DNA from: Leptospira selangorensis
GTDB lineage: Bacteria; Spirochaetota; Leptospiria; Leptospirales; Leptospiraceae
Assembly: GCF_004769405.1 (NCBI RefSeq)
Contig: NZ_RQES01000016.1
Coordinates: 248,001 to 312,000 of the forward strand
Direction of reading: 5' to 3'
Length of the DNA stretch: 64,000 nt
Shown: positions 9,312-19,951 of the stretch, one piece after another
How positions within the stretch are numbered: the first letter of the stretch is position 1
Layout: every line of letters begins with the position of its first letter
Notes under the pieces: generated by a model
The model's database searches: none
What the model was told of the DNA's origin: nothing
The model's input: the letters and a program-made list of their open reading frames with translations, nothing else
Translations under genes and position numbers: made by a program

Positions 9312-11243
9312 ATGAGTTGGGAAATCCTAATACCGGTCCTAGTTTTTTCTCCTCTTCTTGGGTCCGTATTAAACGCATTATTCGGAAGATATTGGAAGGG
9401 TTTTTCAGGTCCGATCGGAACCTCGTTATCTTTTATATCCTTTGCTGCGAGTGTATTCGCATATTTGCAATTCCATCCTTTAGAAAGACAAGATGCTCAA
9501 ATTGTAACTCTATTCAATTGGGTAGACGTTGGGAATTTTAAAGCGGATCTTGCATACCAAGTAGATCAACTTTCCCTTTTTATGGCATTGATCATTACGG
9601 GGATCGGAAGTTTGATCCATCTTTATTCTATTGGATACATGAAAGGTAATCCTGGGATCGGAAGATTTTTCTCTTATCTGAACTTATTCGTCTTCTTCAT
9701 GCTGCATTTGGTTTTAGCGGAAAACCTGGTAGTCCTATTTTTCGGTTGGGAAGGTGTGGGACTTTGTTCTTATCTTCTGATCGGATTCGATACTCATAAA
9801 GAAAATGCGGCGCAAGCGAGTATCAAGGCTTTTGTCACGAATAGGATCGCCGACTTGGCGATGATAGGTGGGATTGCTCTCACGTATTGGTTGGCTGGTT
9901 CGGTCTCCTTCATTACGATTTCTGAATCTTTGCCTCAGGCAAAGTTCTTACTGAACGCACTTCCTTTTGTGGCGATCTGTTTCTTTATAGGCGCAATGGG
10001 TAAATCCGCTCAGTTCCCATTCCATGTTTGGTTGCCTGATGCGATGGCCGGACCTACTCCGGTTTCAGCTTTGATCCACGCGGCAACAATGGTGACTGCA
10101 GGATTATTCCTGATCGCAAGATTGAATTTTATTTTTATATTAGTTCCTAAGGTCGGTTTTTGGATCGTTTGTATAGGAACATTCACTGCTTTTTTTGCGG
10201 CGACAATTGGTGTTTATCAAAACGATATCAAAAAAGTTTTAGCTTATTCTACTGTTTCTCAGCTGGGTTATATGTTCGTTGCGATGGGAACAGGCGCTTA
10301 TGTGGCTGGGCTTTTCCACTTACTGACCCACGCATTCTTTAAGGCCTTATTGTTCTTGGGTTCCGGTTCTGTTATCCATGGATTATCTGATGAGCAGGAT
10401 TTAAGAAGAATGGGGGGACTTAAATCCCAGATGAAGATCACTTGGTGGACCTTCCTCTTGGGAACCTTGGCGATTGTAGGAGCTCCTCCATTTAGCGGAT
10501 TTTTCTCCAAAGATTTGATCTTAGAAAAAGCGTTCTATTTCCATCCTGTATTCTTCGGAATGGGGGTTGCCACAGCGTTTTTAACCACATTCTATATGTT
10601 CCGCCTAACGTTCTTGGCGTTTACTGGCAAATCCAGAGTTTCTCATAGCGTGCATCCACATGAATCTCCTTGGACCATGACTTTGCCATTGGTAATCTTG
10701 GCATTAGGCGCTGCATTCTCCGGATATTTATTGGTTCCTGAATCCTTAGGTGGAGGAATTGATTTCTTAGAGAAATATTTCTCGCCTGTTTTTGCAAAAG
10801 GATTACTGTATTATTCCCAGCAAAAAGGAGCCTTGGAAGTCCATCATTTAAGCCATGAGTTGGAACTCCTACTGGCTGGATTATCCCTAGGAGCAATTCT
10901 TTTAGGAGTGGGGATCTATTGGTTTTTCTTCGGTAGAAAAGAGAAATTACCTTTAGATGAATCCTCTTATACCGGCTGGAGAATTCTTCCTGCAAACAAA
11001 TACTTTATAGATGAAATTTTCAAAAACGTTTTGATCGGGCCGATCTCCGCCTTCTCCGAATTTTTATCCGAAGTGGTAGAGAAACGTTTGATCGATAGGG
11101 TTTTGACCGGAACAGGAAGGCTTTCCGGAGGGATTTCATCATTACTACGCAGGATCCAAACAGGAACCGTAGTAGATTACGCTTTTCTAATTGTATTAGG
11201 GACTGTTTTGATCTTGTCCGTATTTTTATGGAGGGGAATCTAA
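9312..11243 (+). CDS. nuoL: NADH-quinone oxidoreductase subunit L
   Basis: Distal antiporter-like proton-pumping subunit (643 residues), with the lateral helix at the C-terminus. Signature [15 protein letters not shown] carries the conserved Glu of helix 5, followed by [19 protein letters not shown] with the key Lys, and [13 protein letters not shown]. The last 100 residues hold the amphipathic and final transmembrane helices. It is 4 bp after nuoK and directly abuts nuoM. Confidence 0.97.
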   Translation: MSWEILIPVLVFSPLLGSVLNALFGRYWKGFSGPIGTSLSFISFAASVFAYLQFHPLERQDAQIVTLFNWVDVGNFKADLAYQVDQLSLFMALIITGIGSLIHLYSIGYMKGNPGIGRFFSYLNLFVFFMLHLVLAENLVVLFFGWEGVGLCSYLLIGFDTHKENAAQASIKAFVTNRIADLAMIGGIALTYWLAGSVSFITISESLPQAKFLLNALPFVAICFFIGAMGKSAQFPFHVWLPDAMAGPTPVSALIHAATMVTAGLFLIARLNFIFILVPKVGFWIVCIGTFTAFFAATIGVYQNDIKKVLAYSTVSQLGYMFVAMGTGAYVAGLFHLLTHAFFKALLFLGSGSVIHGLSDEQDLRRMGGLKSQMKITWWTFLLGTLAIVGAPPFSGFFSKDLILEKAFYFHPVFFGMGVATAFLTTFYMFRLTFLAFTGKSRVSHSVHPHESPWTMTLPLVILALGAAFSGYLLVPESLGGGIDFLEKYFSPVFAKGLLYYSQQKGALEVHHLSHELELLLAGLSLGAILLGVGIYWFFFGRKEKLPLDESSYTGWRILPANKYFIDEIFKNVLIGPISAFSEFLSEVVEKRLIDRVLTGTGRLSGGISSLLRRIQTGTVVDYAFLIVLGTVLILSVFLWRGI

Positions 11244-12893
11244 GTGCCCCAGTATTATTTAAGCATTCTGTTATTTTTGCCTGTTTTAGGGATCCCTTTC
11301 TTATTCTTATCTAAAAACGAAAAATGGATCCGGCTTTGGTCTTCGATAGTGACTCTGGGAGTTTGCGCGATGACCGTTCCTCTCTTTTTGGAATTTTTGA
11401 GAGGAGACAGCGGCTTTCAATTTACACATCATATTTGGAATTTTTTGAAACTCCAGTCAGGTGGTTTGGATTATCATATAGCGATAGACGGATTCTCCTT
11501 ATTGCTCGTAACGATGTCCGCACTTCTGTTCTTTCTTTCCGTATTATCCGCTTTTTCTAATGTAAAACATCGGATTAGGGAATTTTTTATACTTCTTCTT
11601 TTAGTGGAAACGGGAGTGATCGGAGTATTTCTTTCGGTCAACCTGATCCAATTTTATGTTTTCTGGGAATGGATGGTCCTACCTTTCACTTTGATGGTGG
11701 GAATCTGGGGGGAACAAGGAAGAATTAAGGCCGCGATGAAGTATCTGGTATTCTCTTTTACCGGATCAGTTTTCATGCTCGCGAGTATTTTGGTCTTATA
11801 CCATTATACCCGCACATTCGATCTAGAAGAATTAGCCGTTGTATCTTTGAATTTAATTCCGGCAAATATTAAGTTTTGGTTATTTGTTGGATTTAGTTTT
11901 GCATTTGCGATCAAGGTGCCTTTATTTCCTTTCCATACCTGGATGCCTGATGTTCACGAAGAAGCTCCTACTGTCGGTTCCGTGGACTTAGCAGGTATTC
12001 TATTAAAGATCGGACTATTTGCATATGTTAGAGTAGTGATCCCGATTTTTCCCCAGGTATTTTTAGAATATCGTAATCTATTAATTGTACTTGCGGTTGC
12101 GGGGATCGTTTATGGCGCTCTGGTAGCCTTAACTCAGAAAAACAGCAAACGTCTGGTGGCCTTCTCTTCTCTTTCGCATATGGGTTTTTGTATTTTAGGG
12201 ATTTTAACTCTGACCGAAGAAGGTGTGGCAGGCGGGATGCTCCAAATGGTGAATCATGGATTCACTTCCGGGCTTTTATTCTTTATATTAGGATTTTTGC
12301 ATGAAAGAACCGGAAGTAATGAATTAAAAGATTATTCCGGTCTTGCTAAGTCCGCTCCGTTTTTGGCAGTAGCGATCGGTTTGGCTGCTTTTGCAAGCGC
12401 CGGTCTCCCGGGAACAAACGGATTTGTGGGAGAATTTTTAGTCCTTATCGGAACTTTTAAATACAGCCTTATATACGGATTTTTGGCGGGAACTGCGGTG
12501 ATCTTCGCAGCAGGGTATATGTTATACTTTGCTCGAAACTTATTATTTGGTGAGCCGAATTCTTTATCTTCCGGTTTATCCCCTTTAAATGGACGGGAGA
12601 AGTTCATAATCATTATAGTTTCGGGAATTATAATATTAACCGGGATTTTTCCTAATATTCTACTAACGTATCTGAAACCGAGCGCTCGAGTAGTATTAAA
12701 TCTGACTTCTAAACAAGCATTACAAGAAAGAGCCTTTTTGGAACAAGAAGGTACTTTGAAGAACACCAAGAAGAAATTTATAAATTATAGGACCTTGGGT
12801 ACCGAGCCTCCAAGTTACGAGGATAGGATCGGTTCCGGAAGAGGAACAGGGATCCCAGGTAAAAAGACTGTGTCCCAAGAGGCGGAAGAATGA
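11244..12893 (+). CDS. nuoM: NADH-quinone oxidoreductase subunit M
   Basis: Antiporter-like pumping subunit (549 residues). It starts with GTG directly after the nuoL TAA; no ATG gives a complete first helix. Conserved: FYVFWEWMVLPFTLMVG (helix-5 Glu) and FAIKVPLFPFHTWMPDVH with the conserved Lys. It carries a polar C-terminal extension of about 55 residues after the last helix, longer than in E. coli NuoM. The stop overlaps the nuoN start (ATGA). Confidence 0.96.
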   Translation: MPQYYLSILLFLPVLGIPFLFLSKNEKWIRLWSSIVTLGVCAMTVPLFLEFLRGDSGFQFTHHIWNFLKLQSGGLDYHIAIDGFSLLLVTMSALLFFLSVLSAFSNVKHRIREFFILLLLVETGVIGVFLSVNLIQFYVFWEWMVLPFTLMVGIWGEQGRIKAAMKYLVFSFTGSVFMLASILVLYHYTRTFDLEELAVVSLNLIPANIKFWLFVGFSFAFAIKVPLFPFHTWMPDVHEEAPTVGSVDLAGILLKIGLFAYVRVVIPIFPQVFLEYRNLLIVLAVAGIVYGALVALTQKNSKRLVAFSSLSHMGFCILGILTLTEEGVAGGMLQMVNHGFTSGLLFFILGFLHERTGSNELKDYSGLAKSAPFLAVAIGLAAFASAGLPGTNGFVGEFLVLIGTFKYSLIYGFLAGTAVIFAAGYMLYFARNLLFGEPNSLSSGLSPLNGREKFIIIIVSGIIILTGIFPNILLTYLKPSARVVLNLTSKQALQERAFLEQEGTLKNTKKKFINYRTLGTEPPSYEDRIGSGRGTGIPGKKTVSQEAEE

Positions 12894-14368
12894 ATTTAAT
12901 TCCAAATTCAAATGATCTAATTTCTATACTTCCAATTCTGGTACTTTCCGGAGGAGGGATCTTATTACTTGGATTACAGTTTTTTTTCCAAGGGTTTGAG
13001 TTTAGGATCGTAAGATTCACTTCCGGTTTGGTTTTGATCGCTGCATTCTTCTCCTTGTTCGTTGCTCAATCGAATCCTGGAGTGGGATCCTATTTTTCAG
13101 GACATTATGAAATTTCCACATTAGGTTTTTGGTTCGGGGCATTATACTTGATCGCCGCATTCTGTACGGTTCTTGCTTCTCCTAGAGTATTAGAACAACA
13201 TAATATGGAATTCCCCGAGTTTTATCCTCTTCTTCTTTTTTCAGTGGTTGGAATGTTCCTAATGACTTCCGGAACGGATACTGTTACGATCTTTGTCGGA
13301 TTGGAATTGATGTCCGTATGTTTGTATGTTCTAGTGGGAATGGCAAGAAGTGATGTTTATTCTTTAGAAGCTAGCCTGAAGTATTTTCTTTTAGGGAGTT
13401 TTTCTACCGGATTTTTCTTATTCGGAATGGCTTTCTTATTCGGAGGATCGGGCACAACTCATCTGCAAGATTCTTTAAAACCTTTGCTGAGTGCAGGATT
13501 CGATTCCAATTTTACAAAGATCGGATTATTACTTCTATTAACCGGGATATCATTCAAGATCGCATTATTTCCTTATCATTCTTGGACACCCGATGCTTAC
13601 GAAGGTGCCTTGACTCCGGTAACAGGATTTATGGCTACAGCTTCTAAGTCCGCTTCTATGGGATTATTGCTGGTCGTATTCTCAAAACTTCCTGTTTCAG
13701 CTTCGGTAGGAGAATGGACCTGGATTATGGGAATTTTAGCTCTGATGTCCATGACTTACGGAAACTTTGTGGCTTTAAAGCAAACAAGTTTAAAGAGAGT
13801 TTTGGCATATTCTTCCATCGCTCATGCAGGCTATGTGGTTGCGGGGATTTCTTTAGGCGGAAAAGAAGAAGCATTATTCTACCTGATCGTGTATTCTTTT
13901 ATGAGTTTGGGAGCATTTGCTATCTTATCTTTCTTAGAAGAAGGAAATCGCCACGTAACGTATGAATCTATCGCCGGACTTGCGAAGTCCAGGCCTTGGA
14001 CTAGTTTCGCACTATTTATCTTCTTCTTATCTTTAGCCGGTATCCCTCCTTTAGGTGGATTCTGGGCAAAATTATTCCTATTCCAAAAGATCGCAGAGGG
14101 AACAGACCAGATCTCCAGATTATTGCTTATCGGTGGGATAGCAAACTCGGCATTGGCATTATATTATTATGTGAAAGTCGGAATACTTGCTTATATGAGC
14201 TCTGAAGAAGGAGAAATTTCTAAATTAGATTCTCCTAAAACAAGTTACGGAGTTTTATTCGTATCCGTAATTTCTTTGGTAGCAGTATTATTAGGTTGGT
14301 ATTTTATCCAACCTAAGGATTTGAATAATTTAAATTTCGCAAACAAATCCGCAGAATTACAAAAGTAA
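12890..14368 (+). CDS. nuoN: NADH-quinone oxidoreductase subunit N
   Basis: Third antiporter-like subunit of the membrane arm (492 residues, about 14 helices). FVGLELMSVCLYVLVG holds the helix-5 Glu and SFKIALFPYHSWTPDAYEG the conserved Lys region; RVLAYSSIAHAGYVVAG is the family block near residue 310. It closes the complex I genes; the next gene starts 1 bp later and may share the transcript. Confidence 0.96.
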   Translation: MNLIPNSNDLISILPILVLSGGGILLLGLQFFFQGFEFRIVRFTSGLVLIAAFFSLFVAQSNPGVGSYFSGHYEISTLGFWFGALYLIAAFCTVLASPRVLEQHNMEFPEFYPLLLFSVVGMFLMTSGTDTVTIFVGLELMSVCLYVLVGMARSDVYSLEASLKYFLLGSFSTGFFLFGMAFLFGGSGTTHLQDSLKPLLSAGFDSNFTKIGLLLLLTGISFKIALFPYHSWTPDAYEGALTPVTGFMATASKSASMGLLLVVFSKLPVSASVGEWTWIMGILALMSMTYGNFVALKQTSLKRVLAYSSIAHAGYVVAGISLGGKEEALFYLIVYSFMSLGAFAILSFLEEGNRHVTYESIAGLAKSRPWTSFALFIFFLSLAGIPPLGGFWAKLFLFQKIAEGTDQISRLLLIGGIANSALALYYYVKVGILAYMSSEEGEISKLDSPKTSYGVLFVSVISLVAVLLGWYFIQPKDLNNLNFANKSAELQK

Positions 14369-14369
14369 G

Positions 14370-14882
14370 ATGTCCAGTTTTAAAAAAGTTCTCTCTTCTA
14401 TTAAGGAATATTTTGGGCCCATTCCCAAATTCGATGGAGAGAACGCAAGATTTAGAGAAGCAATTTATCTTTATTCTAAAAATCGTTCCGAAAAAAATTT
14501 AGAAAAACTTTCCGCTGAACTTACCAAGGCTTACTTTCTGATCCCTCATGCAGGTGAGGAAGCTGTTCCTAAAAAAGCGAAATCTAAGAAGAAAGCTGCC
14601 GCTAAGAAAAAGAAAAAAACTTCTCCTAAAAAAGGACCTCAACCTATCGTACTATTATATGTAAGCGATGAACATGGTAGAGTTTTCTTGCCTGCATTCT
14701 CCCATCCTTCCGAATCATTCCGTTATTTTAAAAAAGATACCGCGCTTGTCCCAATCACCGCAAAAGAGTTATGGGCCTTAGGTCTACAAAATAAGGGAGT
14801 TTCCGGAGTGGCCATAGATCCTGGATCCACGTTATGGTTGCTTTCCAGGGATCATTTGGAATTATTGCAAAAAGAAAAATAA
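14370..14882 (+). CDS. SseB-like N-terminal-domain protein with lysine-rich linker
   Basis: 170 residues. The C-terminal part (about 92-167) resembles the SseB N-terminal domain: VLLYVSDEHGRVFLPAFSH, a middle FRYFKKDTALVPIT, and a closing VAIDPGSTLWLLSRDHL. Between an N-terminal helical segment and this domain is a linker made almost only of Lys, Ala, Ser and Pro (about 66-90). No signal peptide. Its position 1 bp after nuoN suggests co-transcription with complex I, but no functional link is known to me. SseB-fold proteins have varied or unknown roles, so the assignment is to a family, not a function. Confidence 0.65.
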   Translation: MSSFKKVLSSIKEYFGPIPKFDGENARFREAIYLYSKNRSEKNLEKLSAELTKAYFLIPHAGEEAVPKKAKSKKKAAAKKKKKTSPKKGPQPIVLLYVSDEHGRVFLPAFSHPSESFRYFKKDTALVPITAKELWALGLQNKGVSGVAIDPGSTLWLLSRDHLELLQKEK

Positions 14883-14908
14883 TCCTTCTATTTTTATCGA
14901 ACGCATCC

Positions 14909-15529
14909 ATGTATTCCTCTTTTCGAATATATATTTTCAACCTTCTTCTTTTTTCCTTATTATTCACGAACTGTATTTTGGTTTCGAGATCGGAACTTTC
15001 TTCTCCTTCTACCTTAAACGAGGGAAAAGTATTAAAACATTATAAAAAAGTTTCTATTAAAGTGATCTATATTCCGGAGAAGGATGATCACGCTTATAAT
15101 CTGGAAGAGGAAGAGCAGAAGAATAGAGAAGGGACTTGGACACAACTTTTGGTTTCCGCCTATGAGGACTCAGGGTTGTTTAGAGAAGTCACTATATCTT
15201 CCGATGGAGATCTCAAAGTCCAAATTAAGATTGTGGAATCTCAGGCAGAAGATAGGGGAATAGATTATACATTTTCCAAAGGTTGGGGCTTTCGTCCATA
15301 CAGGGAAGAAGGCTCTTTTGCCATGAGCACTGACTTTTATAATGCTAAGGGTGAACTTCTGGGTTCAGTTGATTTAACTGAAAAATACGATTATTATTAT
15401 CAGGTTTTCTTTATATTTCTAATGCCTTTTTATTCTTCCGGCGGAGAATACGAAAGGTTGGGACGTTTTATGGGATTAAAGACCTTGGATAGGGCATTAT
15501 CTAAGGAAATTTTTATCCCCAAAAAATAA
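14909..15529 (+). CDS. predicted lipoprotein, unknown function
   Basis: About 206 residues. I chose the ATG at 14909 because it places a signal peptide with lipobox LLFTNC at the N-terminus; the longer frame from 14834 adds 25 residues encoded inside the previous gene. After the Cys come a Ser/Pro-rich stretch, a mixed alpha/beta body with SAYEDSGLFREV, and a hydrophobic segment near the C-terminus (VFFIFLMPFY). The body reminds me of periplasmic lipoproteins in which a secreted domain compares paired values, but I do not recognise the family. The 3' end overlaps the convergent MAPEG gene by 17 bp. Confidence 0.7.
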   Translation: MYSSFRIYIFNLLLFSLLFTNCILVSRSELSSPSTLNEGKVLKHYKKVSIKVIYIPEKDDHAYNLEEEEQKNREGTWTQLLVSAYEDSGLFREVTISSDGDLKVQIKIVESQAEDRGIDYTFSKGWGFRPYREEGSFAMSTDFYNAKGELLGSVDLTEKYDYYYQVFFIFLMPFYSSGGEYERLGRFMGLKTLDRALSKEIFIPKK

Positions 15530-15947
15530 TCTCTAAAAATTTTCTGAAATAGTTCACCCAGATCCCGAATAAGATCAAATTGCTCGTGGCAAATATGATC
15601 AATCTATGAATAACGTTGTTATAAGTAAGATGGACCAAGCTATGTATAGTCCTAAGTCCCACATAGACCCAAGCCAGCTGAAAATTTAAAGGATCACTAG
15701 AACCCGTTAGGTATTGTATCAAACAGATAAGATAGAATAATAAGGGGATTTCCAATAGATTCATATAGTTCCGATTCGCAATGGATACCCATTGAGGAAC
15801 ATTTTTGGATTCTCCGAACTTAAAATCGTCCGCGATTACCTTTCCGATAATACCTGCGTATAAGCGGCGGATTGGAATTTGCAATAATACGAAAAAAGTC
15901 AATAGAGCTAACGCTCCGATCGGAAGAAGCCAATATTCTTTTTGCAT
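15513..15947 (-). CDS. MAPEG-family membrane protein
   Basis: 144 residues, four hydrophobic segments (about 5-25, 63-85, 93-112, 116-138), the usual MAPEG layout. The diagnostic stretch NRNYMNLLEIPLLFY carries the Asn/Glu pattern of the glutathione- and lipid-binding site, and VYVGLRTIHSLVHL the Arg-containing third segment. Bacterial members are mostly uncharacterised; a glutathione-transferase-like activity is inferred from the family only. Convergent with the preceding lipoprotein gene. Confidence 0.8.
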   Translation of the reverse strand: MQKEYWLLPIGALALLTFFVLLQIPIRRLYAGIIGKVIADDFKFGESKNVPQWVSIANRNYMNLLEIPLLFYLICLIQYLTGSSDPLNFQLAWVYVGLRTIHSLVHLTYNNVIHRLIIFATSNLILFGIWVNYFRKFLEIIFWG

Positions 15948-16065
15948 TTCTGAACCCTTAGATTGAGAAGAATTTAATATGAAATACTTTTGCTTTTAAT
16001 CTTCAAGCAAAAGACACAGAATTTCAAAATCTTCCATTTCTATTTTCATTGACTCCAGGAACTTT

Positions 16066-19000
16066 TTGAATAATGTAAGGACCCTTTATTCTCGTCTTAT
16101 TCTTATACTTAAAATGCAAGATTCCCTGGAAAAGTTAGTCTATCACTGGATACAAAATGATTGGGAAGTGTTCCAGTTCATTCAAACCGAAGGTTTGGAT
16201 GGTGTTTGGGTTTTGGATCTTTCGGATCGAAATAGATTTTGGATGAATCCGAAGTTCAAATCCGTTCTTGGATTTTCCGGTTCGAGCCCTGATATCAATT
16301 GGAAGGATCTATTTTTTAAAAAAGATCATGAACTGATCGATTCTCAAATAGATAAGATCCAAGAATCAAAAACTCTTCCGATTCGTTATAAAACACTCTC
16401 CGGTGGGGAACTGGAGACGGATACTAAACTTAAAATCCTAAAAAATGGATCGGGAGATCAAATCTGCATAGGCGGAATTAGTATCTTACAAGGATCGGAG
16501 ATCCATTCTTTAAAAAAAGAATTGGATTTTCTTTTTCTGATAAATACTCTCCCCGATTTGGTTGGTTATTGGGATTCTAATTTGATCAATCGGTTGGCGA
16601 ATGACGCCTACCAAGAATGGTTCGGAATAGAGGCCAAAAAGATAGTCGGCCAACATATAAGAGCTGTTTTAGGCGACCAATTATTCGAATTAAATTATCC
16701 TTATATACAAGGAGCTTTAAAGGGAGAAACACAATTATTCGAAAGAAGGGTTCCTTCTCCTGATGGACAACATTCCAGATATACATTAACAAAATATATA
16801 CCCGATTTCAGGGATGGGAAGGTGGTAGGGTTTTCAGTAATCGCTAATGATATTTCCGAGATACGAAATGCCGAGCTCGCCAATCTTCGTCTGGCAAAAA
16901 TTGTCGAATCTTCCGACGACGCTATCATCGGCAAAAACCTGGATGGGATTATTACTTCTTGGAATCATGGGGCTGAGAAAATTTTCGGTTATACTCCTTT
17001 GGAAATGATAGGAGCTAAATTTGATCTATTGGTCCCGGACGAATCCAAACCTTTAGAATCCAGGATCGATCTTCAGATCAAATCTGAAAAAGAGAACCTT
17101 CATTTTGAATCGGTTCGAAAAGCAAAGGATGGGCATTGGATCGAAATGTCGATCACACTCTCTCCAATGTTCGATTCTTCCGGGAAGATGACGGGGACGG
17201 CAGAGATAGCAAGAGATATCGGCGAAAGAAAAAGGATGGAAAGTTCTTTTAGGAGCGCTTTCGAATATTCCGCGATCGGAATGGCCATCTTAGATCCTCA
17301 AGGGAGATGGATGCAAGTAAATGGAAATCTGATTAAGCTACTCGGATATGATTGGGAAGAATTATCAAAGTTAACTTTTCAAGATATCACGTATGAAGAG
17401 GATCTTGGAAAAGATCTTCAGCTATTAACAGAAACCTTGGATGGAAAAAGGTCCGGTTATCATTTAGAAAAACGTTATATTAAAAAAGATGGAGAGATTG
17501 TGTGGGCACTTCTTTCCGTAGCTTTAGTCCGAGATGCGAACGGGAGACCTAATCATTTTATTTCCCAGATCTTGGATATAGATGAAATTAAGAAAGCAGA
17601 AGAAGAACTCAGGCACGCAAAAGAATTACTGGAACAAACAAGTAAGTTGGTCCGTATCGGCGCCTGGGATATGGATCTTAAACGTAATGTAGGATCTTGG
17701 TCCGCAGTAACGAAAGAAATGCATGAGGTTCCTCCTGATTACGTTCCGGATATAGAAGGAGGTTTGCAGTTTGTTAAAGAAGGTGAGAGCAGGGAGAAAG
17801 TAACTGAAGCGGTAAAATTACTTTTAGCAGAAGGAATTCCTTACGATCTGGAAATGGAAATCGTAACGGCCAAGGGAAATGAACTTTGGGTAAGAACTGT
17901 GGGGAGTGCCGAATTCGAAAATGGCGAATGTGTTCGGATCTTTGGGGCCTTATATGATATAGATAAAAGAAAGAAGGCGGAGCTGGAATTATTTAGAGAA
18001 AAATCCAGGCTTTCCGCATTCGTTGAGCACGCGCCAGCAGCAGTTGCCATGTTTGATACGGAGATCAAATATGTTGCGGTCAGTGAAAGGTGGTATACCG
18101 AATATCATTTAACCGGACAAGATATCGTAGGACTTTCTCATTATGAAGTATTTCCTAATGTTTCCCAAGAATGGAAGGATATTCACCAAAGATGTTTATC
18201 AGGAGAAGTTTTAAAAAATGATGAAGATGTTTGGAGACCGGAAGGCTGGGATCATGACCAATATCTTCGCTGGGAAGTAAGGCCTTGGTATCAGTTGGAT
18301 GGTTCTGTCGGCGGGATCATGATGTTCACTCAGGATATCACCGAAAGTTGTCTCCAGAGAGAAGAATTAAAAAAAGCAAAACTGGCTGCTGAACAGGCGA
18401 ATAGAGCTAAATCGGACTTCTTGGCGAATATGAGCCATGAGATCAGAACTCCTTTAAATGGGATCATAGGATTTTCCGATCTATTATTACGAACTTCAAT
18501 GGATTCTACGCAACATCAATATATGATGACCGTCTTTCAGTCTGCCGAGTCACTACTGGATATTATCAATGATATATTAGATTTTTCTAAAATTGAAGCT
18601 GGAAAATTAGAACTTTCCTACGAAAATACGAATCTATTGGAACTTTGCAGCCAAATAGTAAATACGATCAAGTTCCAAGCCCAAAAAAAAGGATTAGAAG
18701 TGATTGTAAATGTCGCTTGGGATGTCCCAAGATTTGTAAAAGCGGATAATGTAAGGCTTAGGCAGATTATAGTAAATCTATTCAGTAACTCCGTAAAATT
18801 TACGGAAGAAGGTGAGATAGAATTTAAGATAGAACTTCTCAGAAAAATTTCGGAAACGGAAGGAGAGTTCAGATTTTCAGTAAGAGATTCCGGGATCGGG
18901 ATCGCACCGGATGCGAAAGACAAAATATTCGAGGCTTTTGCACAAGGGGATGTGTCTACTACTCGTAGATTCGGAGGAACAGGTTTAGGTCTCGCTATCT

Positions 19001-19944
19001 CCAATAAACTTCTGTCTATGATGGGAAGTGGTCTCCAGGTAAAAAGTGAATTGGGAAAAGGAAGCACATTCTATTTCGATCTAAAACTGAATATTTCCGA
19101 AACTGTAGGAGAAGATTGGATCAGGTTACGTTCTATTAAAAAGGTTTTGGTAGCTGATAAGGATCAAGAAAACGTAAAGTTGATCGGAGAAATGTTATCC
19201 ATGCAGAATATTCCTGCCGACTTTTCCAAAAACGGAGAGGAGATGTTGAGAACCTTATCCAATGGAAATAGATACGATATTATTTTGATGGATTCCGAAA
19301 TGCCGGAAGGTGACGGCTTGGAACTTGTCCGAAAAGTAAGAGAAGATCTAAAAATAAGAAGTGAGGACCAACCGATCGTACTGATCGTAAATCCGGAAGA
19401 AGGGGAATTATTCACCGAAAAATCCAGAAAGTTGGGAGTCCAGGAAGTAATTTCTAAACCTCTTCATATGCAGAAGTTATTTGATATTCTCGCCAGAAAT
19501 CAGATCTTTAAGGAACCTTTCGTATTTCCTTTGAATACAAGAGACCAAGAAGGAGCTCCTACAATTCATAAAACTGCGACTATTTTGATCGCAGAAGATA
19601 ATTCCGTGAATATGATGCTCGCAAAAAGTATCGTTAAAAAGATCCTTCCCAAGGCAAAATGTATAGAAGCTCTAACGGGAAGAGAGGCAGTCGACAAGTT
19701 TAGAGAGATCAATCCTGATCTGATCTTTATGGATATCCAGATGCCTGAGATGAATGGGTATGAGGCCACCAAGGCAATTCGTACTTTGGAAAAAGATGGT
19801 CATAGGGTTCCTATCGTTGCGGTAACCGCAGGTATCGTTTCCGGCGAAAGAGAAAGATGTTTAGAAGCGGGCATGGATGATTATATCAGTAAGCCTGCGG
19901 TAAAAGCGGATTTTGCTCGGATTATATTCCGCTGGATGAGCTGA
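16066..19944 (+). CDS. multi-PAS hybrid histidine kinase with two receiver domains
   Basis: A 1292-residue cytoplasmic sensor. About six PAS/PAC modules occupy residues 30-765, several ending in the PAC-type ADIARDIGERK or ISQILDIDEIKK segments. The HisKA H-box is NMSHEIRTPLNGIIG (His near 790), followed by the ATPase domain with VNLFSNSVKFTEEG, DSGIGIAP and GGTGLGLAISN. Two receivers follow: the first with LMDSEMPEGDG (Asp near 1075) and the second with ILIAEDNSVNMML and FMDIQMPEMNG (Asp near 1221). No transmembrane segment is seen. The start is uncertain: TTG at 16066 has AGGA 5 nt upstream, while an ATG at 16114 lacks a ribosome-binding site. No Hpt domain is fused, so a phosphotransfer partner or direct use of the receivers is unknown. 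Confidence 0.92.
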   Translation: MNNVRTLYSRLILILKMQDSLEKLVYHWIQNDWEVFQFIQTEGLDGVWVLDLSDRNRFWMNPKFKSVLGFSGSSPDINWKDLFFKKDHELIDSQIDKIQESKTLPIRYKTLSGGELETDTKLKILKNGSGDQICIGGISILQGSEIHSLKKELDFLFLINTLPDLVGYWDSNLINRLANDAYQEWFGIEAKKIVGQHIRAVLGDQLFELNYPYIQGALKGETQLFERRVPSPDGQHSRYTLTKYIPDFRDGKVVGFSVIANDISEIRNAELANLRLAKIVESSDDAIIGKNLDGIITSWNHGAEKIFGYTPLEMIGAKFDLLVPDESKPLESRIDLQIKSEKENLHFESVRKAKDGHWIEMSITLSPMFDSSGKMTGTAEIARDIGERKRMESSFRSAFEYSAIGMAILDPQGRWMQVNGNLIKLLGYDWEELSKLTFQDITYEEDLGKDLQLLTETLDGKRSGYHLEKRYIKKDGEIVWALLSVALVRDANGRPNHFISQILDIDEIKKAEEELRHAKELLEQTSKLVRIGAWDMDLKRNVGSWSAVTKEMHEVPPDYVPDIEGGLQFVKEGESREKVTEAVKLLLAEGIPYDLEMEIVTAKGNELWVRTVGSAEFENGECVRIFGALYDIDKRKKAELELFREKSRLSAFVEHAPAAVAMFDTEIKYVAVSERWYTEYHLTGQDIVGLSHYEVFPNVSQEWKDIHQRCLSGEVLKNDEDVWRPEGWDHDQYLRWEVRPWYQLDGSVGGIMMFTQDITESCLQREELKKAKLAAEQANRAKSDFLANMSHEIRTPLNGIIGFSDLLLRTSMDSTQHQYMMTVFQSAESLLDIINDILDFSKIEAGKLELSYENTNLLELCSQIVNTIKFQAQKKGLEVIVNVAWDVPRFVKADNVRLRQIIVNLFSNSVKFTEEGEIEFKIELLRKISETEGEFRFSVRDSGIGIAPDAKDKIFEAFAQGDVSTTRRFGGTGLGLAISNKLLSMMGSGLQVKSELGKGSTFYFDLKLNISETVGEDWIRLRSIKKVLVADKDQENVKLIGEMLSMQNIPADFSKNGEEMLRTLSNGNRYDIILMDSEMPEGDGLELVRKVREDLKIRSEDQPIVLIVNPEEGELFTEKSRKLGVQEVISKPLHMQKLFDILARNQIFKEPFVFPLNTRDQEGAPTIHKTATILIAEDNSVNMMLAKSIVKKILPKAKCIEALTGREAVDKFREINPDLIFMDIQMPEMNGYEATKAIRTLEKDGHRVPIVAVTAGIVSGERERCLEAGMDDYISKPAVKADFARIIFRWMS

Positions 19945-19951
19945 TCGAGTT